Notes: generated from the sequence alone by a model not told the origin. Positions 44,677 to 54,050 are shown, counted from the first letter of the stretch. The stretch: 64,000 nt of DNA from Candidatus Lokiarchaeota archaeon (GCA_014730275.1 WJIL01000132.1:1-64000), one strand, 5' to 3'. Made by a program: numbers and translations.

Positions 44677-45201
44677 CTATGGTTGAAACTGCCATTTCCG
44701 AAGCTTCTGGAATACTTGGCTTATGACTTCTGCGTTGGCCTTCTGACGTTCTACTTCTTTCTGTGATAGTTCTCGTATTTGACTAGCTGGTGAACCCGAG
44801 TTGACGCTTCTCGGCGGGATGACAACATTTTCAGGCACTATCGAACCCGGTGCAAGTTTTACTCCTTCTCCTAAGGTTGCACCGTCAAAGACCACACATG
44901 CATCTCCGATATCAAGTGAATCGCCTAAATATACACCATGTAAGACCGAGCTTGAGCCGATTACCGTATGACTCCCAATCATGGCTGGGTTGTCCTCGTT
45001 ATGTGCATGGATAACAACACTATCTTGTACACACGAGTTCTTTTCAATACTAACTGAAGCGCGGTCTCCACGGATTACAGCTCCAGGCCAAACACTCACA
45101 CCTTCACCAATCGTAACATCACCTACAATGGTTGCTTGTGTGCTGATATAGGCTTCTGGATCGATATCCGGCTTTGTATCTCCAAAGGGCAGTATCGGCA
45201 A
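44677..45201 (-). CDS. Gamma-carbonic-anhydrase-like left-handed beta-helix protein
   Basis: Hexapeptide repeats run from about residue 20 to 130 (IVGDVTIGEGVSVWPGAVIRGD and onward), followed by a C-terminal helix. Of the three zinc His of the family, H65 (VVIHAHN) and H88 (VLHGV) are present, but the one before the LHG turn is Ser (S83, in IGSSSVLHG). It may be a non-carbonic-anhydrase member such as the PaaY/YrdA or acyltransferase-like group. 174 residues, probably a trimer. Confidence 0.82.
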   Translation of the reverse strand: MPILPFGDTKPDIDPEAYISTQATIVGDVTIGEGVSVWPGAVIRGDRASVSIEKNSCVQDSVVIHAHNEDNPAMIGSHTVIGSSSVLHGVYLGDSLDIGDACVVFDGATLGEGVKLAPGSIVPENVVIPPRSVNSGSPASQIRELSQKEVERQKANAEVISQVFQKLRKWQFQP

Positions 45202-45282
45202 TATTCATACCCCTACAAGTTGATTGTTCTGGGAATTGGCCTTGTATCTAATAAACCCATAACCTATGAACCCGAAAAAAGT

Positions 45283-45639
45283 CTATTCTAGAAGGGCATC
45301 TATTACCTGTTCATACTGTTCTGCCGGGCGTAATCCAATAAGGCGATCCGTTTTCCCTCCTCTATGCGGATCTTCGTAGGTTGCTAGTTCCCCATCCTTG
45401 TAGACCAGAACACAGGGAATCGCTGTAAGGCGGTTCTCCAAGGCAAACTGCCTGTGTTCATCAGTATTGACTTTGAAGAACTTAACAGCTGAATTATCCC
45501 CGTATTTCTCTTCTAGCTCTTCGAGGATTGGACTCAAAGCTTTGCAGGGACCACACCACGGCGCCCAGCAATCCACAAGGACAATACTGGCGTTATTCTT
45601 GGCCTGCTCAACTTCCTGTGGGGTTACATCGCTGACCAA
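45283..45639 (-). CDS. trxA: Thioredoxin with CGPC active site
   Basis: VLVDCWAPWCGPCKALSPILEEL is the classical redox-active helix start, with cis-Pro in AIPCVLVYKDG. The 118 residues match cytoplasmic thioredoxins. A possible second redox Cys lies at the cis-Pro position (IPC). A thioredoxin-like paralogue lies just upstream on the same strand. A reductase partner is not in the window. Confidence 0.93.
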   Translation of the reverse strand: MVSDVTPQEVEQAKNNASIVLVDCWAPWCGPCKALSPILEELEEKYGDNSAVKFFKVNTDEHRQFALENRLTAIPCVLVYKDGELATYEDPHRGGKTDRLIGLRPAEQYEQVIDALLE

Positions 45640-45703
45640 TTTGCTTTCTCCTTTGCAAGGTACAGTTTTCTGTCCTTAATCAAGCTTGTTAATTGTCTTT
45701 CTT

Positions 45704-46063
45704 CTAGGATGCTTCGCCAAGTAATTCATTCGCTATAGTGTCATAGACCTCCATTGGCATTACGCCAACCAGTCTATCCATCTTGTTGCCATTGCCATCG
45801 TCAAATACAACACGCTGTCCGTTAGCATACACTAGTACACTGGGTACTCCGGTGATTTGGTTCTTGGTGCTAAATTCGCGGTTCTTGTCCACATCTAACT
45901 TCACCACTCGTAGTCCTTTGCTATTGTATTTTTCATGGATTTCCTCAAGCATTGGACCAAGTGTTCTGCATGGTTGACACCAGACGGCATGGCAGTCAAC
46001 GAATACAACTTGATTGTTTTCAACTATTTCTGGGATTTGATCTGCGTTAATGTCTTCGACCAT
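45704..46063 (-). CDS. Thioredoxin with CQPC active site
   Basis: From ATG 46063 the protein has 119 residues. VVFVDCHAVWCQPCRTLGPMLEEI holds the active site CQPC instead of CGPC, and GVPSVLVYANG the cis-Pro. It is clearly a paralogue of the thioredoxin at 45283. The Gly-to-Gln change in the active site may alter redox potential. The frame extends to 46114, but that leader is not thioredoxin-like. Confidence 0.88.
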   Translation of the reverse strand: MVEDINADQIPEIVENNQVVFVDCHAVWCQPCRTLGPMLEEIHEKYNSKGLRVVKLDVDKNREFSTKNQITGVPSVLVYANGQRVVFDDGNGNKMDRLVGVMPMEVYDTIANELLGEAS

Positions 46064-46239
46064 GAGTAATATCTCCGGTTTAACCACCGAATCGGTTGTG
46101 AAGATTAAATGCACAACCGTTTATAAGCTTCCGCAAGCGGCAAAAAAGAATATCGCATTCCTATGATTTCTTGTAGGACTACTGCCAAAATTTGATAAGC
46201 GGCGTAAATCAGCCTTTTCAAGAGGTTTCGTAGAGTCCA

Positions 46240-48867
46240 ATGCCTGTACTTCACTGTCTCAAATGCGGCTCGAAGCTGGATATCACTCAAAAAGGGCGTA
46301 TTTGGACGGTTTGTTGTAACCATTGCAATGCTGAGCTGAAGCGGAAAGGTGGTGACCTCTTTGACGCATATGAGGCATACTCAGAGGCAATAAAGAGTGG
46401 TAAAATAGGTAGTTCCACACCAAAACGGAAGTCTTGGAAGAGAAAATCTCGCTCCCGCTCTTCCCAACGAAGAAAGAAGACCGGTAAGGAGCGAGTACAG
46501 TCTCTCAAGGAAGTTCAGAGGCTAATCGAGGAAGGTGGAGCCGAAATTGATGAACTGCCTGGGGGGCTAGAAGACCTTGCCCGTCGTGGAAATGACTATC
46601 TTGTGACTTACAGGCACATGGAGGAAACAGATGCTGAGTATGGATCGTATATTGGGGATATCAAATTGCCTTCCCGTCTCAAGGAGCTCTTGAGAGAAAA
46701 AGGGATAGAACGGCTCTACAAATTTCAGGAGATTTGCTACAATCTCATCATGGACGGACATGATGTTGTTATCTCTGCTCCTACTGCGCAGGGCAAAACG
46801 GAAGGTTTCATTCTTCCAATTATGAAGAAACTGCTAATCAATATCCGTGATTCTGTCATGAATCCCGGTGTACGAACATTACTTGTTTATCCTACGAAAG
46901 CCCTTGCAAGAGACCAGTACGAGAAAATATCCGCAATGTGTGATGCATGCAGTTTAACAGCAGCTATCTTTGATGGTGATGTCTCACAACACAAACGAAG
47001 GAAAATATATTCCAATCCCCCGGACATTATGCTGACAAATCCTGACATACTTCATTACCACTTGGGATGGAAAAGATCTAGACTGGTACCGCTTTTGGAG
47101 ACAGTTGATTTTGTCGTACTGGATGAAATCCATCTATACTCTGGCTCTATGGGCGCGAACCTCTTCTACATCCTGAAACGACTTGCACTTGCCTGTGGTG
47201 ATTTCCAGAAAATTGGTGCTTCAGCAACAATCGCGAATCCCAAAGAATTTGCTGAACTCATATTCGATACAGATGTAAAACTGGTTGCGTCAGAGCGTGC
47301 CAAACGCGGCCCAATACATTTCTTGATGTATTATCCCGGAGAGCGAAGCAAATACAGCATGATTGTTGATATTGTCGATAAGCTCCAACAAGGAGATTTC
47401 AAGACGCTTGTATTTGGCAACACGCATACTGAAGCTGAGCTTCTCAATATGATGATTAACGATAGCGGACACAAGTCGATGGTTCATAGAGCAGGCTTGT
47501 CTAAAAAATACCGAAATGATGTCGAGGAGGATTTCAAATCAGGTGACCTTCCTATTATCGTGTCCACCCCAACTCTTGAACTTGGTGTAGATATTGGGGA
47601 CCTTGATTCTGTTGTTAGCATGATTACCTCAATTACGAGATTGACTCAAAGAATTGGACGGGCGGGAAGGCAAGGCCAAGAGAGTGTTGCGGTTCTGGCT
47701 CTCCGTGATAATGATCCGATTTCGTCATTCTATAGGCATCAACCTGAGAAGTACTTCACTGATATTGATGCAGCCTACATGGAGCCAGAAAATGAGGTCG
47801 TAGGCTATTTTCAGCTCATTGCTGCAGCTATGAGTGGCAAATTGCATACTTCACATTTTCCTGGCCAGAAGGATATCCTCAATCAGTTGGAGCGGGAAGG
47901 CATTTTATCTGTGACTGAGAATGGTGAAGTACGAGTTGCTGACTATGAGCGAGCGAGGAAGGAGTGGAGGGGCTATAGCATACGCGGAATTGGCGACACA
48001 GTCCAAATAAAGTCTGGAAAGAAGACTATTGGCCGTCGCTCAATGCCGATGGCGGCACAAGAGCTACATCCGGGAGCCATATATCTTCATGGAGGGGATA
48101 ACTACAAGTCAGTGGAATTCGCTTACACCTCGGGTTTGGGCAGAGCCAGAGTAGTACAAATTGATGAGAAGAATGTTTACACTAAACCGCTATATGTTAC
48201 AATGCCTCGGATTGTTAAGATAAACGAGAATCAAGACTTACTTGGAATGGATGTAGTATACTGCGATCTTGAAATGAAACAGACTGTGGATGGTTATGTA
48301 AAAAAGGAGACCGGGAGCGGTGACATTCTCGATATGACCCAGTTGCAAAATCCCTTGGATTACACCTATAAAACCAAGGGCTTTGCTTTTGCGGCACCAG
48401 AACCTGATATCGCAGTAGATAAGTACCTCTCAGGGGAGTTTCGAAATGCCGAAGGTCCCAGAATGGGACCTGCAGACCTTTACGGTGGAGCTTTCCATGC
48501 ATTGGAACATGTAGTGATAGAATCAAGTGATATGTTGACTGGCGGCAGTACAAGAGAGATTGGTGGCGTATCGATGGGTGACAGTGGCATCATATTCGTC
48601 TATGACGGTTGCCCTGGAGGAAATGGTGCCTCAAAGCTGTTGTTTACAAGACTTCAAGAGGCCTTAAAGCGGTCTGAAACCATCTTGAACAAGTGTGATT
48701 GTGATACTATCGATGGATGCCCCCTCTGTACCTATTCATATCAATGTGGTAACAATAACAGTCCACTGTTCAAACAGGGGGCTTTGCAAAGCGTTCGGCA
48801 GATACTTGCTGGAACCGATACACAAGTGGATACCGAGGGCTATCGTGGATACGAACCCTTGGTCTAA
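46240..48867 (+). CDS. DEAD/DEAH-box helicase with N-terminal zinc ribbon and C-terminal DUF1998 domain
   Basis: An 875-residue SF2 helicase. N-terminal CLKCGSKLD...CCNHCN is a zinc ribbon, followed by a basic Ser/Arg/Lys linker. Walker A is SAPTAQGKTEGF (about 180), motif II DEIH (about 294), motif VI TRLTQRIGRAGRQG. The end holds the DUF1998 Cys cluster CDCDTIDGCPLCTYSYQCG. This is the Hrq1/MrfA-like architecture, involved in DNA repair in bacteria and fungi. It is followed 19 bp later by ArcS, so the two probably share a transcript. Confidence 0.9.
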   Translation: MPVLHCLKCGSKLDITQKGRIWTVCCNHCNAELKRKGGDLFDAYEAYSEAIKSGKIGSSTPKRKSWKRKSRSRSSQRRKKTGKERVQSLKEVQRLIEEGGAEIDELPGGLEDLARRGNDYLVTYRHMEETDAEYGSYIGDIKLPSRLKELLREKGIERLYKFQEICYNLIMDGHDVVISAPTAQGKTEGFILPIMKKLLINIRDSVMNPGVRTLLVYPTKALARDQYEKISAMCDACSLTAAIFDGDVSQHKRRKIYSNPPDIMLTNPDILHYHLGWKRSRLVPLLETVDFVVLDEIHLYSGSMGANLFYILKRLALACGDFQKIGASATIANPKEFAELIFDTDVKLVASERAKRGPIHFLMYYPGERSKYSMIVDIVDKLQQGDFKTLVFGNTHTEAELLNMMINDSGHKSMVHRAGLSKKYRNDVEEDFKSGDLPIIVSTPTLELGVDIGDLDSVVSMITSITRLTQRIGRAGRQGQESVAVLALRDNDPISSFYRHQPEKYFTDIDAAYMEPENEVVGYFQLIAAAMSGKLHTSHFPGQKDILNQLEREGILSVTENGEVRVADYERARKEWRGYSIRGIGDTVQIKSGKKTIGRRSMPMAAQELHPGAIYLHGGDNYKSVEFAYTSGLGRARVVQIDEKNVYTKPLYVTMPRIVKINENQDLLGMDVVYCDLEMKQTVDGYVKKETGSGDILDMTQLQNPLDYTYKTKGFAFAAPEPDIAVDKYLSGEFRNAEGPRMGPADLYGGAFHALEHVVIESSDMLTGGSTREIGGVSMGDSGIIFVYDGCPGGNGASKLLFTRLQEALKRSETILNKCDCDTIDGCPLCTYSYQCGNNNSPLFKQGALQSVRQILAGTDTQVDTEGYRGYEPLV

Positions 48868-48886
48868 TTAATCGGAGGCTAGAGAG

Positions 48887-50830
48887 GTGAATAAGTTCCT
48901 TATTGGCGAAGGCCATGATGGGCCCGCTAGAATTGGCGAATTCCAAGCTGGAAAAAACCGTGTTGAACTCCCAGCCCTTCTTACTTCCAGAAATAGTGAG
49001 ATACAAGGTTTCCATCATGTTAGTTATTCAGAAGAAAATGTGAAATCTGTGGATTCAGGGATTCTATCATTACCGTTTCACAAAGAAATCGATGTGGAAT
49101 CTCTCGAAGAGCACGAGCATATGATCTTGCTTCCCTCTGTGCCATACTCATCCGATTCAATTTCTGGTATGGCTCAATCCCTGCTAGAGCGTCAAAAGGC
49201 TTTAGCAATGGACTGGAGTAGAAAAATCGACCCGGGTCGTCTTATTCTTCGAATACCTCCAGATGCGAGCACTGCTGGCCTCTTGGCTGTAGTTGAGGAT
49301 CTTCATGAAGAAGGTATACGGTCTGCAGCATTCCTATTCAACGGGAATCTGGGTCCGAGGGATTTCAATGCACTACGCTTTCGAGCTGAAATGCCTTCTT
49401 GCTGGTTCACAATTGGTCTTGGAAAAATCCAACCTTGGCTAGTACCTCTTCTCTATTACTTCGGAATAGACGTTTTCGACATTGGGTATGCACATCAAGC
49501 TGCACTGGAGAAAACCCGGCTCTGGGAAATGGCTGCCGAAGAAATCGAAGAACATATTCCGTTACGATTCTGTCCATGTGATGGCTGTAGCGGAATTACG
49601 GGTTTTAACAACATGAGTGACTCTCAGCTCGAGGATATGCTTCTGAGACACAACCTCAACACCTACCGAAAGACAATGTCAAAGGCTGTTGATGCACTTC
49701 ACAGAGAGAAGCTCAGGTGGCTTGTCGAGTCTTTTACACATTCAAGTCCTGCTTATGCAGCTACGCTTAGACGGGCCAACAAGAAACTCTACAACTATCT
49801 TGAAGAATTTACCCCGACTGCAGGGGATGCGACGCTGAATCTAATTGGTTCAGAATCGTATTACGCTCCCACAGTCCAACGTTTCAGGGAGTTTATCATT
49901 TCACGCTATTTCCCACCAGACGGAAAACAATTGGCGCTCCTATTGCCTTGTTCTGCTAGGAAGCCTTATTCGGAGTCTAGATCTCACAGAAGGTTTCAGC
50001 GAGCCATACAAGCAGGTTTGGGAAGGAATAGAGGTGCACTTTCTGAGATCATTCTAACGTCTCCTTTGGGTGTTATTCCTCGTGAGCTTGAACGAGCATA
50101 TCCTGTTGCAGAGTATGATATTCCTGTGACAGGTGACTGGGACCAAGAAGAGCTTGATATTGCTGCAGATGCGCTTACTGCGATTCTTGAGAAATATGAC
50201 GATTCAGTAGTTGTAGTTGCGCATGTCTCTGGCGGATATGCTGATGCAGTGAAAGCAGCTGAGTCTAAGATTTCGCAAAGTATAATCTACTCCATTTCCG
50301 ATGCCCATCCCACAAGACGGGATTCTCTCAATGCCCTGAGTGAGACGCTACATGATATGCATGAGGTTCTAAATATCGAGTTTCGTGAACAAACCGAGTT
50401 CAGAGATACTCTTCGTGCGACAGCTGATTATCAGTTTGGGGCTGGTGCTGGAGAACTACTTGTCCCTGATAATGCTGATTTTCGAGGTAGATTGTATCGT
50501 ACAGTTGTTTGTGAAGTGGAAGGCGAGCAGGTTTGTACCTTTGTTGGCTCAAATGGGTCCCTCTCTCTAACTAATGCTGGTGGAAGAAGACTCTCGGAAC
50601 TGGACGCTTACTGGGTCAGAATCGGCTTTGATGGTTCCAAGTTGCGAGGAAGCTCGCTCTTTGCTGTTGGCATCGAGGAAGCTGACGATGCAATCCGCCT
50701 AGGTGATGAAGTCATAGTTCTTGACCCTGATCAACGAGTCATCGCTGTCGGAAAAAGCGAAATGTCGGGCCGTGAGATGTGCGAGTTTGAAAATGGGTTG
50801 GCGGTGCATTTGAGACATAAGAGGAGCTGA
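48887..50830 (+). CDS. arcS: Archaeosine synthase ArcS (alpha subunit) with PUA domain
   Basis: Modifies preQ0 at position 15 of archaeal tRNA, with RaSEA, to form archaeosine. The chain has a Tgt-like N-terminal region, CPCDGCSGI zinc-type Cys, then the ArcS core motif PCSARKPYSESRSH (from about residue 354) that binds lysine, and TSPLGVIPRELERAYPVAEYD. A C-terminal PUA domain (about 565-645) binds the tRNA. 647 residues is normal. The start is GTG 48887. The next gene is RaSEA with a 5-bp gap. Confidence 0.95.
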   Translation: MNKFLIGEGHDGPARIGEFQAGKNRVELPALLTSRNSEIQGFHHVSYSEENVKSVDSGILSLPFHKEIDVESLEEHEHMILLPSVPYSSDSISGMAQSLLERQKALAMDWSRKIDPGRLILRIPPDASTAGLLAVVEDLHEEGIRSAAFLFNGNLGPRDFNALRFRAEMPSCWFTIGLGKIQPWLVPLLYYFGIDVFDIGYAHQAALEKTRLWEMAAEEIEEHIPLRFCPCDGCSGITGFNNMSDSQLEDMLLRHNLNTYRKTMSKAVDALHREKLRWLVESFTHSSPAYAATLRRANKKLYNYLEEFTPTAGDATLNLIGSESYYAPTVQRFREFIISRYFPPDGKQLALLLPCSARKPYSESRSHRRFQRAIQAGLGRNRGALSEIILTSPLGVIPRELERAYPVAEYDIPVTGDWDQEELDIAADALTAILEKYDDSVVVVAHVSGGYADAVKAAESKISQSIIYSISDAHPTRRDSLNALSETLHDMHEVLNIEFREQTEFRDTLRATADYQFGAGAGELLVPDNADFRGRLYRTVVCEVEGEQVCTFVGSNGSLSLTNAGGRRLSELDAYWVRIGFDGSKLRGSSLFAVGIEEADDAIRLGDEVIVLDPDQRVIAVGKSEMSGREMCEFENGLAVHLRHKRS

Positions 50831-50835
50831 GAACA

Positions 50836-51921
50836 ATGACGAAACCATTGGATAAGATGCATGAACTTGTGACGCGAGCCGCATTGGAAGAGCGGGAACG
50901 ATCATTATCGAAGAGACGGCATTCAAATCCGACTGAACCTTCTGCAGCATGGGTTACGAAAGCTAGAATTGAAGAAGAACTCGGATATGCGCTTTCTGTT
51001 GTTCTCGCGACCGTTGGTTGTTCTCATGCACGAGGGCCCTATGGCGGATGTACCATGTGCAGCTATTTGCTCGACGGAGCTGCAGAGCAGATAAGCTCCA
51101 GCAACATTGTGAAGCAGTTTAGAAAAGCCATGTCGAGGCTAGAACACAAGGAACCGCCTCTGTCTGTGAAGATTTACACGAGTGGCAGTTTTCTTGATAC
51201 GGAAGAAATCCCTCCGGACGCCAGAGTGAAAATACTTGACATAATCTCAGACGATGACCGAGTGCAAGAAGTTGTTATTGAAACACGGCCAGAGTTTATC
51301 CAACTCTCTACTCTTGAGGAAATCAAGACGAAGCTTGGTGAGAGGACTATCGAGATAGCAATTGGTCTTGAAAGCAGTAGTGATGTTATACGAGAAGTCT
51401 ATATCAACAAGGGGTTCACTTTTCAGGATTTCAAAGCTGCCGTCGACCTTGTACTTTCGGTTGGTCTTGACATCCGATCCTATGTCTTGATTAAGCCGCC
51501 ATTTCTCACAGAGAAACAGGCGCTATTGGACGGTATTCAGAGTATCAAAGATGCCGCTGATTTGGGGTCAAATACTGTCTCAGTCAATCCGGTAGCAGTT
51601 CAGAAAGACACGGTGGTTGAGAGGCTCTGGTATCGGCGAGATTATCGACCGCCATGGCTCTGGACTGTCTCCGAAGTATTGAGACGTGCAAGACAGGATG
51701 TAAGTCCTGATGTACGAATAATCTGCGATCCTGTCGCTCCTGGAAAGCGAAGAGGCCCGCATAATTGTGGAATGTGTGACGATGCTTTCTCAAAGGCGAT
51801 TAGCAAATTTTCATTGACTCAAGATGCTCAATCACTGGCTACTCTTGATTGCGATTGTCAGCATTCTTGGATGCATTCTCTTGAACATGAAGAGCTTTCG
51901 TTGCTTATTCATGGCCGATGA
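50836..51921 (+). CDS. raSEA: Archaeosine biosynthesis radical SAM enzyme RaSEA
   Basis: Radical SAM partner of ArcS that converts the lysine adduct on the tRNA into the archaeosine formamidine. The [4Fe-4S] ligands are in CSHARGPYGGCTMC (a CX9CX2C arrangement), with the barrel strands visible as KIYTSGSFLD and VIETRPEF. A C-terminal Cys cluster (CGMCDDAF and DCDCQHSW) is also typical. 361 residues. Its gene directly follows ArcS, as expected for subunits acting together. Confidence 0.93.
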   Translation: MTKPLDKMHELVTRAALEERERSLSKRRHSNPTEPSAAWVTKARIEEELGYALSVVLATVGCSHARGPYGGCTMCSYLLDGAAEQISSSNIVKQFRKAMSRLEHKEPPLSVKIYTSGSFLDTEEIPPDARVKILDIISDDDRVQEVVIETRPEFIQLSTLEEIKTKLGERTIEIAIGLESSSDVIREVYINKGFTFQDFKAAVDLVLSVGLDIRSYVLIKPPFLTEKQALLDGIQSIKDAADLGSNTVSVNPVAVQKDTVVERLWYRRDYRPPWLWTVSEVLRRARQDVSPDVRIICDPVAPGKRRGPHNCGMCDDAFSKAISKFSLTQDAQSLATLDCDCQHSWMHSLEHEELSLLIHGR

Positions 51922-52041
51922 ATCATGAATCAATACTGATGGTTGATCTCATTCATTGCTCATTAGAGTAGGTTGTGTAGCAAATGCTTATAGGATGAGC
52001 AGAGAGCTTGGTCCTGTTCAGAAAAGCCGGAGTGTTAGGAA

Positions 52042-52380
52042 ATGTCTGAGAAATTCATTACGAAAGTAAGCATTTGGTTCAATAGCGAAGGTGCAGCTCC
52101 AAGTGAAGTTATTCATAAGCTACTGGAACTGGGATTTACACCTGTACGCGGGGCTTACGATTTTGTGTACAGCCACCACGAAGATGTGCAGGATGATATA
52201 ACCAAAGCTATTCTGGAAACTAGCGATGCCCTTCACAAGACATTGTCAGGCTTCAATGTCATGTATACACTAGATACACATCGAGCAGACGATGAAGACG
52301 AATACATTCCGTTGGATGACATAGATGCCGAACTTGAAGCAACTCGGCAAGAACTAGAAGAGCTGGAAGACGAGACCTAA
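52042..52380 (+). CDS. Small conserved-looking protein of unknown function
   Basis: The 112 residues have a ferredoxin-like alternation (TKVSIWFNSEGAAPSEVIHKLLELGF, then YDFVYSHHEDVQDDITKAILETSDALHKTL, NVMYTLDTHR) followed by an acidic C-terminal helix. GGAGTG lies near the ATG. No family recognised. It sits 120 bp after RaSEA in the same direction; whether it belongs to that operon cannot be decided. Confidence 0.6.
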   Translation: MSEKFITKVSIWFNSEGAAPSEVIHKLLELGFTPVRGAYDFVYSHHEDVQDDITKAILETSDALHKTLSGFNVMYTLDTHRADDEDEYIPLDDIDAELEATRQELEELEDET

Positions 52381-52410
52381 TCACTGAAACCCTCACTATT
52401 CCTCCACGAA

Positions 52411-53472
52411 TTACTTGCGTTTCCACTTACCGTGAAGTCCTGAGAAATTAAGGTCCGTACCGCAAGAGGCACAACAACCGCCCTTAGCTACTCCCTTGTT
52501 TATGGATTTCATACTGGATCGCTCATAGCATAGGCTACCACATGATGGACAAACTGTATTCTGCAGGTCTCGTGAGTGCACGTTCCCAACATACACGTAA
52601 TCGAGTCCATGTTCCTTACCTATCTCCTTCGCAGCAAGTAAATCTTGGATTCTGGTGGGTGGCTTATCGTATTTAAAAGCAGGAAAATACCGGCTGATAT
52701 GCCAAGGCGTAGAGGCTCCCAAATCATTGTGAATTCTTTTCGCAATTTTCTCAATGCAGGAGAAGTTGTCACTCAATCCTGGGACCATCAGGGTGGTGAG
52801 TTCAACATGAACGCCTTTCTGTTTCATCCGTATCGCATTCTGCCACACCAGTTCTACGTCGATTCCACATTCTTCCTTTACTCCTTCACAGCCTTTGATA
52901 TCGATGTTGGCTGCATCAAGTCCTGCATCTATCATCAACTCGATTGCCTTTTTGCTCATGTAGCCGTTAGTCACAATCGTATTGTATAACCCCTCCTTTC
53001 TTGCAGCATCAAACATCTCTATGTTCCATTCTAACATAAGAGTTGCAGCTTCATTTAGAGAGACCGATGTTCCCTGTGAACCTCGTCTTTCCGCTTCCTT
53101 AACAAAATCCTTGGGAGCCATGAAATTCTTATTCTCTGGTGTGGGTTCTGTTTTGGATATCCTGTAGTTCTGACAGAATCCGCAAGTTGCATTGCAGCTC
53201 CAGCTGCCCACGGTTAGTGCCCTAGTACCTGGGGCAAAATGATAGATTGGCTTTTTCTCAATGCGGTTGTTGCTAATCGATGAGATACTACCGTAAACGA
53301 AGGTATAGATTGATCCATTGGAATTCCCTCTGGTATTACAGAATCCACGTTCTCCTTCCTGTATTATGCATTGATGTCCACAGGTTAGGCACCGAGCGGT
53401 ACCATTACGTTCTCTCTGCAAGAGGCCCTTGTGGACAACATTCCTATCAAAACCCTCAAGCCAAACAGTCAA
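52411..53472 (-). CDS. AmmeMemoRadiSam-type radical SAM enzyme with C-terminal zinc ribbon
   Basis: Pyruvate-formate-lyase-activating-enzyme-like radical SAM protein. CLTCGHQCIIQEGERGFCNTR is an N-terminal Cys motif and SCNATCGFCQN the CX3CX2C cluster motif. TIVTNGYMSKKAIELMIDAG and AANIDIKGC are typical of the AMMECR1/Memo-linked family. The C-terminal CPSCGSLC...CCASCGTDL forms a zinc ribbon. 353 residues. AMMECR1 and Memo genes are not adjacent in this window. The reaction is unknown. Confidence 0.87.
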   Translation of the reverse strand: MTVWLEGFDRNVVHKGLLQRERNGTARCLTCGHQCIIQEGERGFCNTRGNSNGSIYTFVYGSISSISNNRIEKKPIYHFAPGTRALTVGSWSCNATCGFCQNYRISKTEPTPENKNFMAPKDFVKEAERRGSQGTSVSLNEAATLMLEWNIEMFDAARKEGLYNTIVTNGYMSKKAIELMIDAGLDAANIDIKGCEGVKEECGIDVELVWQNAIRMKQKGVHVELTTLMVPGLSDNFSCIEKIAKRIHNDLGASTPWHISRYFPAFKYDKPPTRIQDLLAAKEIGKEHGLDYVYVGNVHSRDLQNTVCPSCGSLCYERSSMKSINKGVAKGGCCASCGTDLNFSGLHGKWKRK

Positions 53473-53569
53473 TCAACGTCATCTAACCATCTATAGAGAA
53501 TGTACCTTTTTTACAGTTGAGCTAAGGATGGAACAGCATGAATGCAGATTCTTGATAACCCATTTCTTA

Positions 53570-53584
53570 CAGTTCTAGGAACTG
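53570..53584 (-). terminator. Small hairpin at the 3' side of the structured RNA
   Basis: CAGTTC and GAACTG form a perfect 6-bp stem around TAG. It lies just past the GC-rich region on the transcript's 3' side. No T-run follows on the minus strand, so its role in termination is doubtful. Confidence 0.3.
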
Positions 53585-54028
53585 CATGAAACTTCTGTGT
53601 TCCACCCTTCCCCTGCCAGCGTTGCCGCCCCCACGATACCTGTAGGCCCGTGAGTCAGCAGGGGCTTTGTCCGCATTCACCGGAATAGAATTCCTCCCGC
53701 GGTCCTGGCTTCTGTCTCCTGTCGTTACTCCGAATCATCACTCCGGCGACAGTGAGGTCTTCCACAGTTCTTACCACGGCGTGGTCATGATTACCCACCT
53801 CAACATTGTCACCGCCGCCAAGGAGGCCCATTACAGGCGAGGTGAACAGCCGCGGACTCTCCCCGGTCTGATGGAGACCCGTTGCGGGAGAGTGGGGACT
53901 TCTGCTTAGTGGAACGGGTCTTCCTTGCAGCTTTCGGCCGCGCGCGTCGTGTCAGAGCACTAGCCCACTTGCCTAGTCCTACTGAACCGGGTTCCGTACT
54001 GGGCCTAATAAGGTCCCCTCGTTCGACG
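53570..54028 (-). ncRNA. GC-rich structured non-coding RNA, identity unknown
   Basis: No protein gene fills 53473-54311. From about 53590 to 54015 GC is near 60% by count on two lines (58% and 65%), well above its surroundings. A TATA box (TATAAAA, minus strand, 54057-54051) would start a transcript near 54028. Stems include 53809-53819 with 53745-53755 (11 bp), 53856-53863 with 53886-53893 plus a nested 5-bp hairpin, 53643-53649 with 54001-54007 (7 bp, closing about 360 nt) and 53610-53616 with 53658-53664. The 3' end is set at the hairpin 53570-53584. RNase P and SRP RNA are candidates by size, but I could not find their conserved sequences. Confidence 0.6.
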
Positions 54029-54050
54029 TGAAAATAGTGCTTTCAAGAAG

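Noticed and set aside
53667-53909. An 80-residue open frame on the plus strand inside the GC-rich structured region
   Set aside because: Its composition follows the local GC-rich stems, it has no ribosome-binding site or family likeness, and the only good TATA box nearby points to the opposite strand.
53570-54028. Assignment of the structured RNA as RNase P RNA
   Set aside because: GGGGAGAGTCC and ACAGAAGCC on the minus strand resemble parts of the conserved P4 regions, but they do not pair as P4 strands should, and the CR-I and CR-V consensus sequences are not matched.
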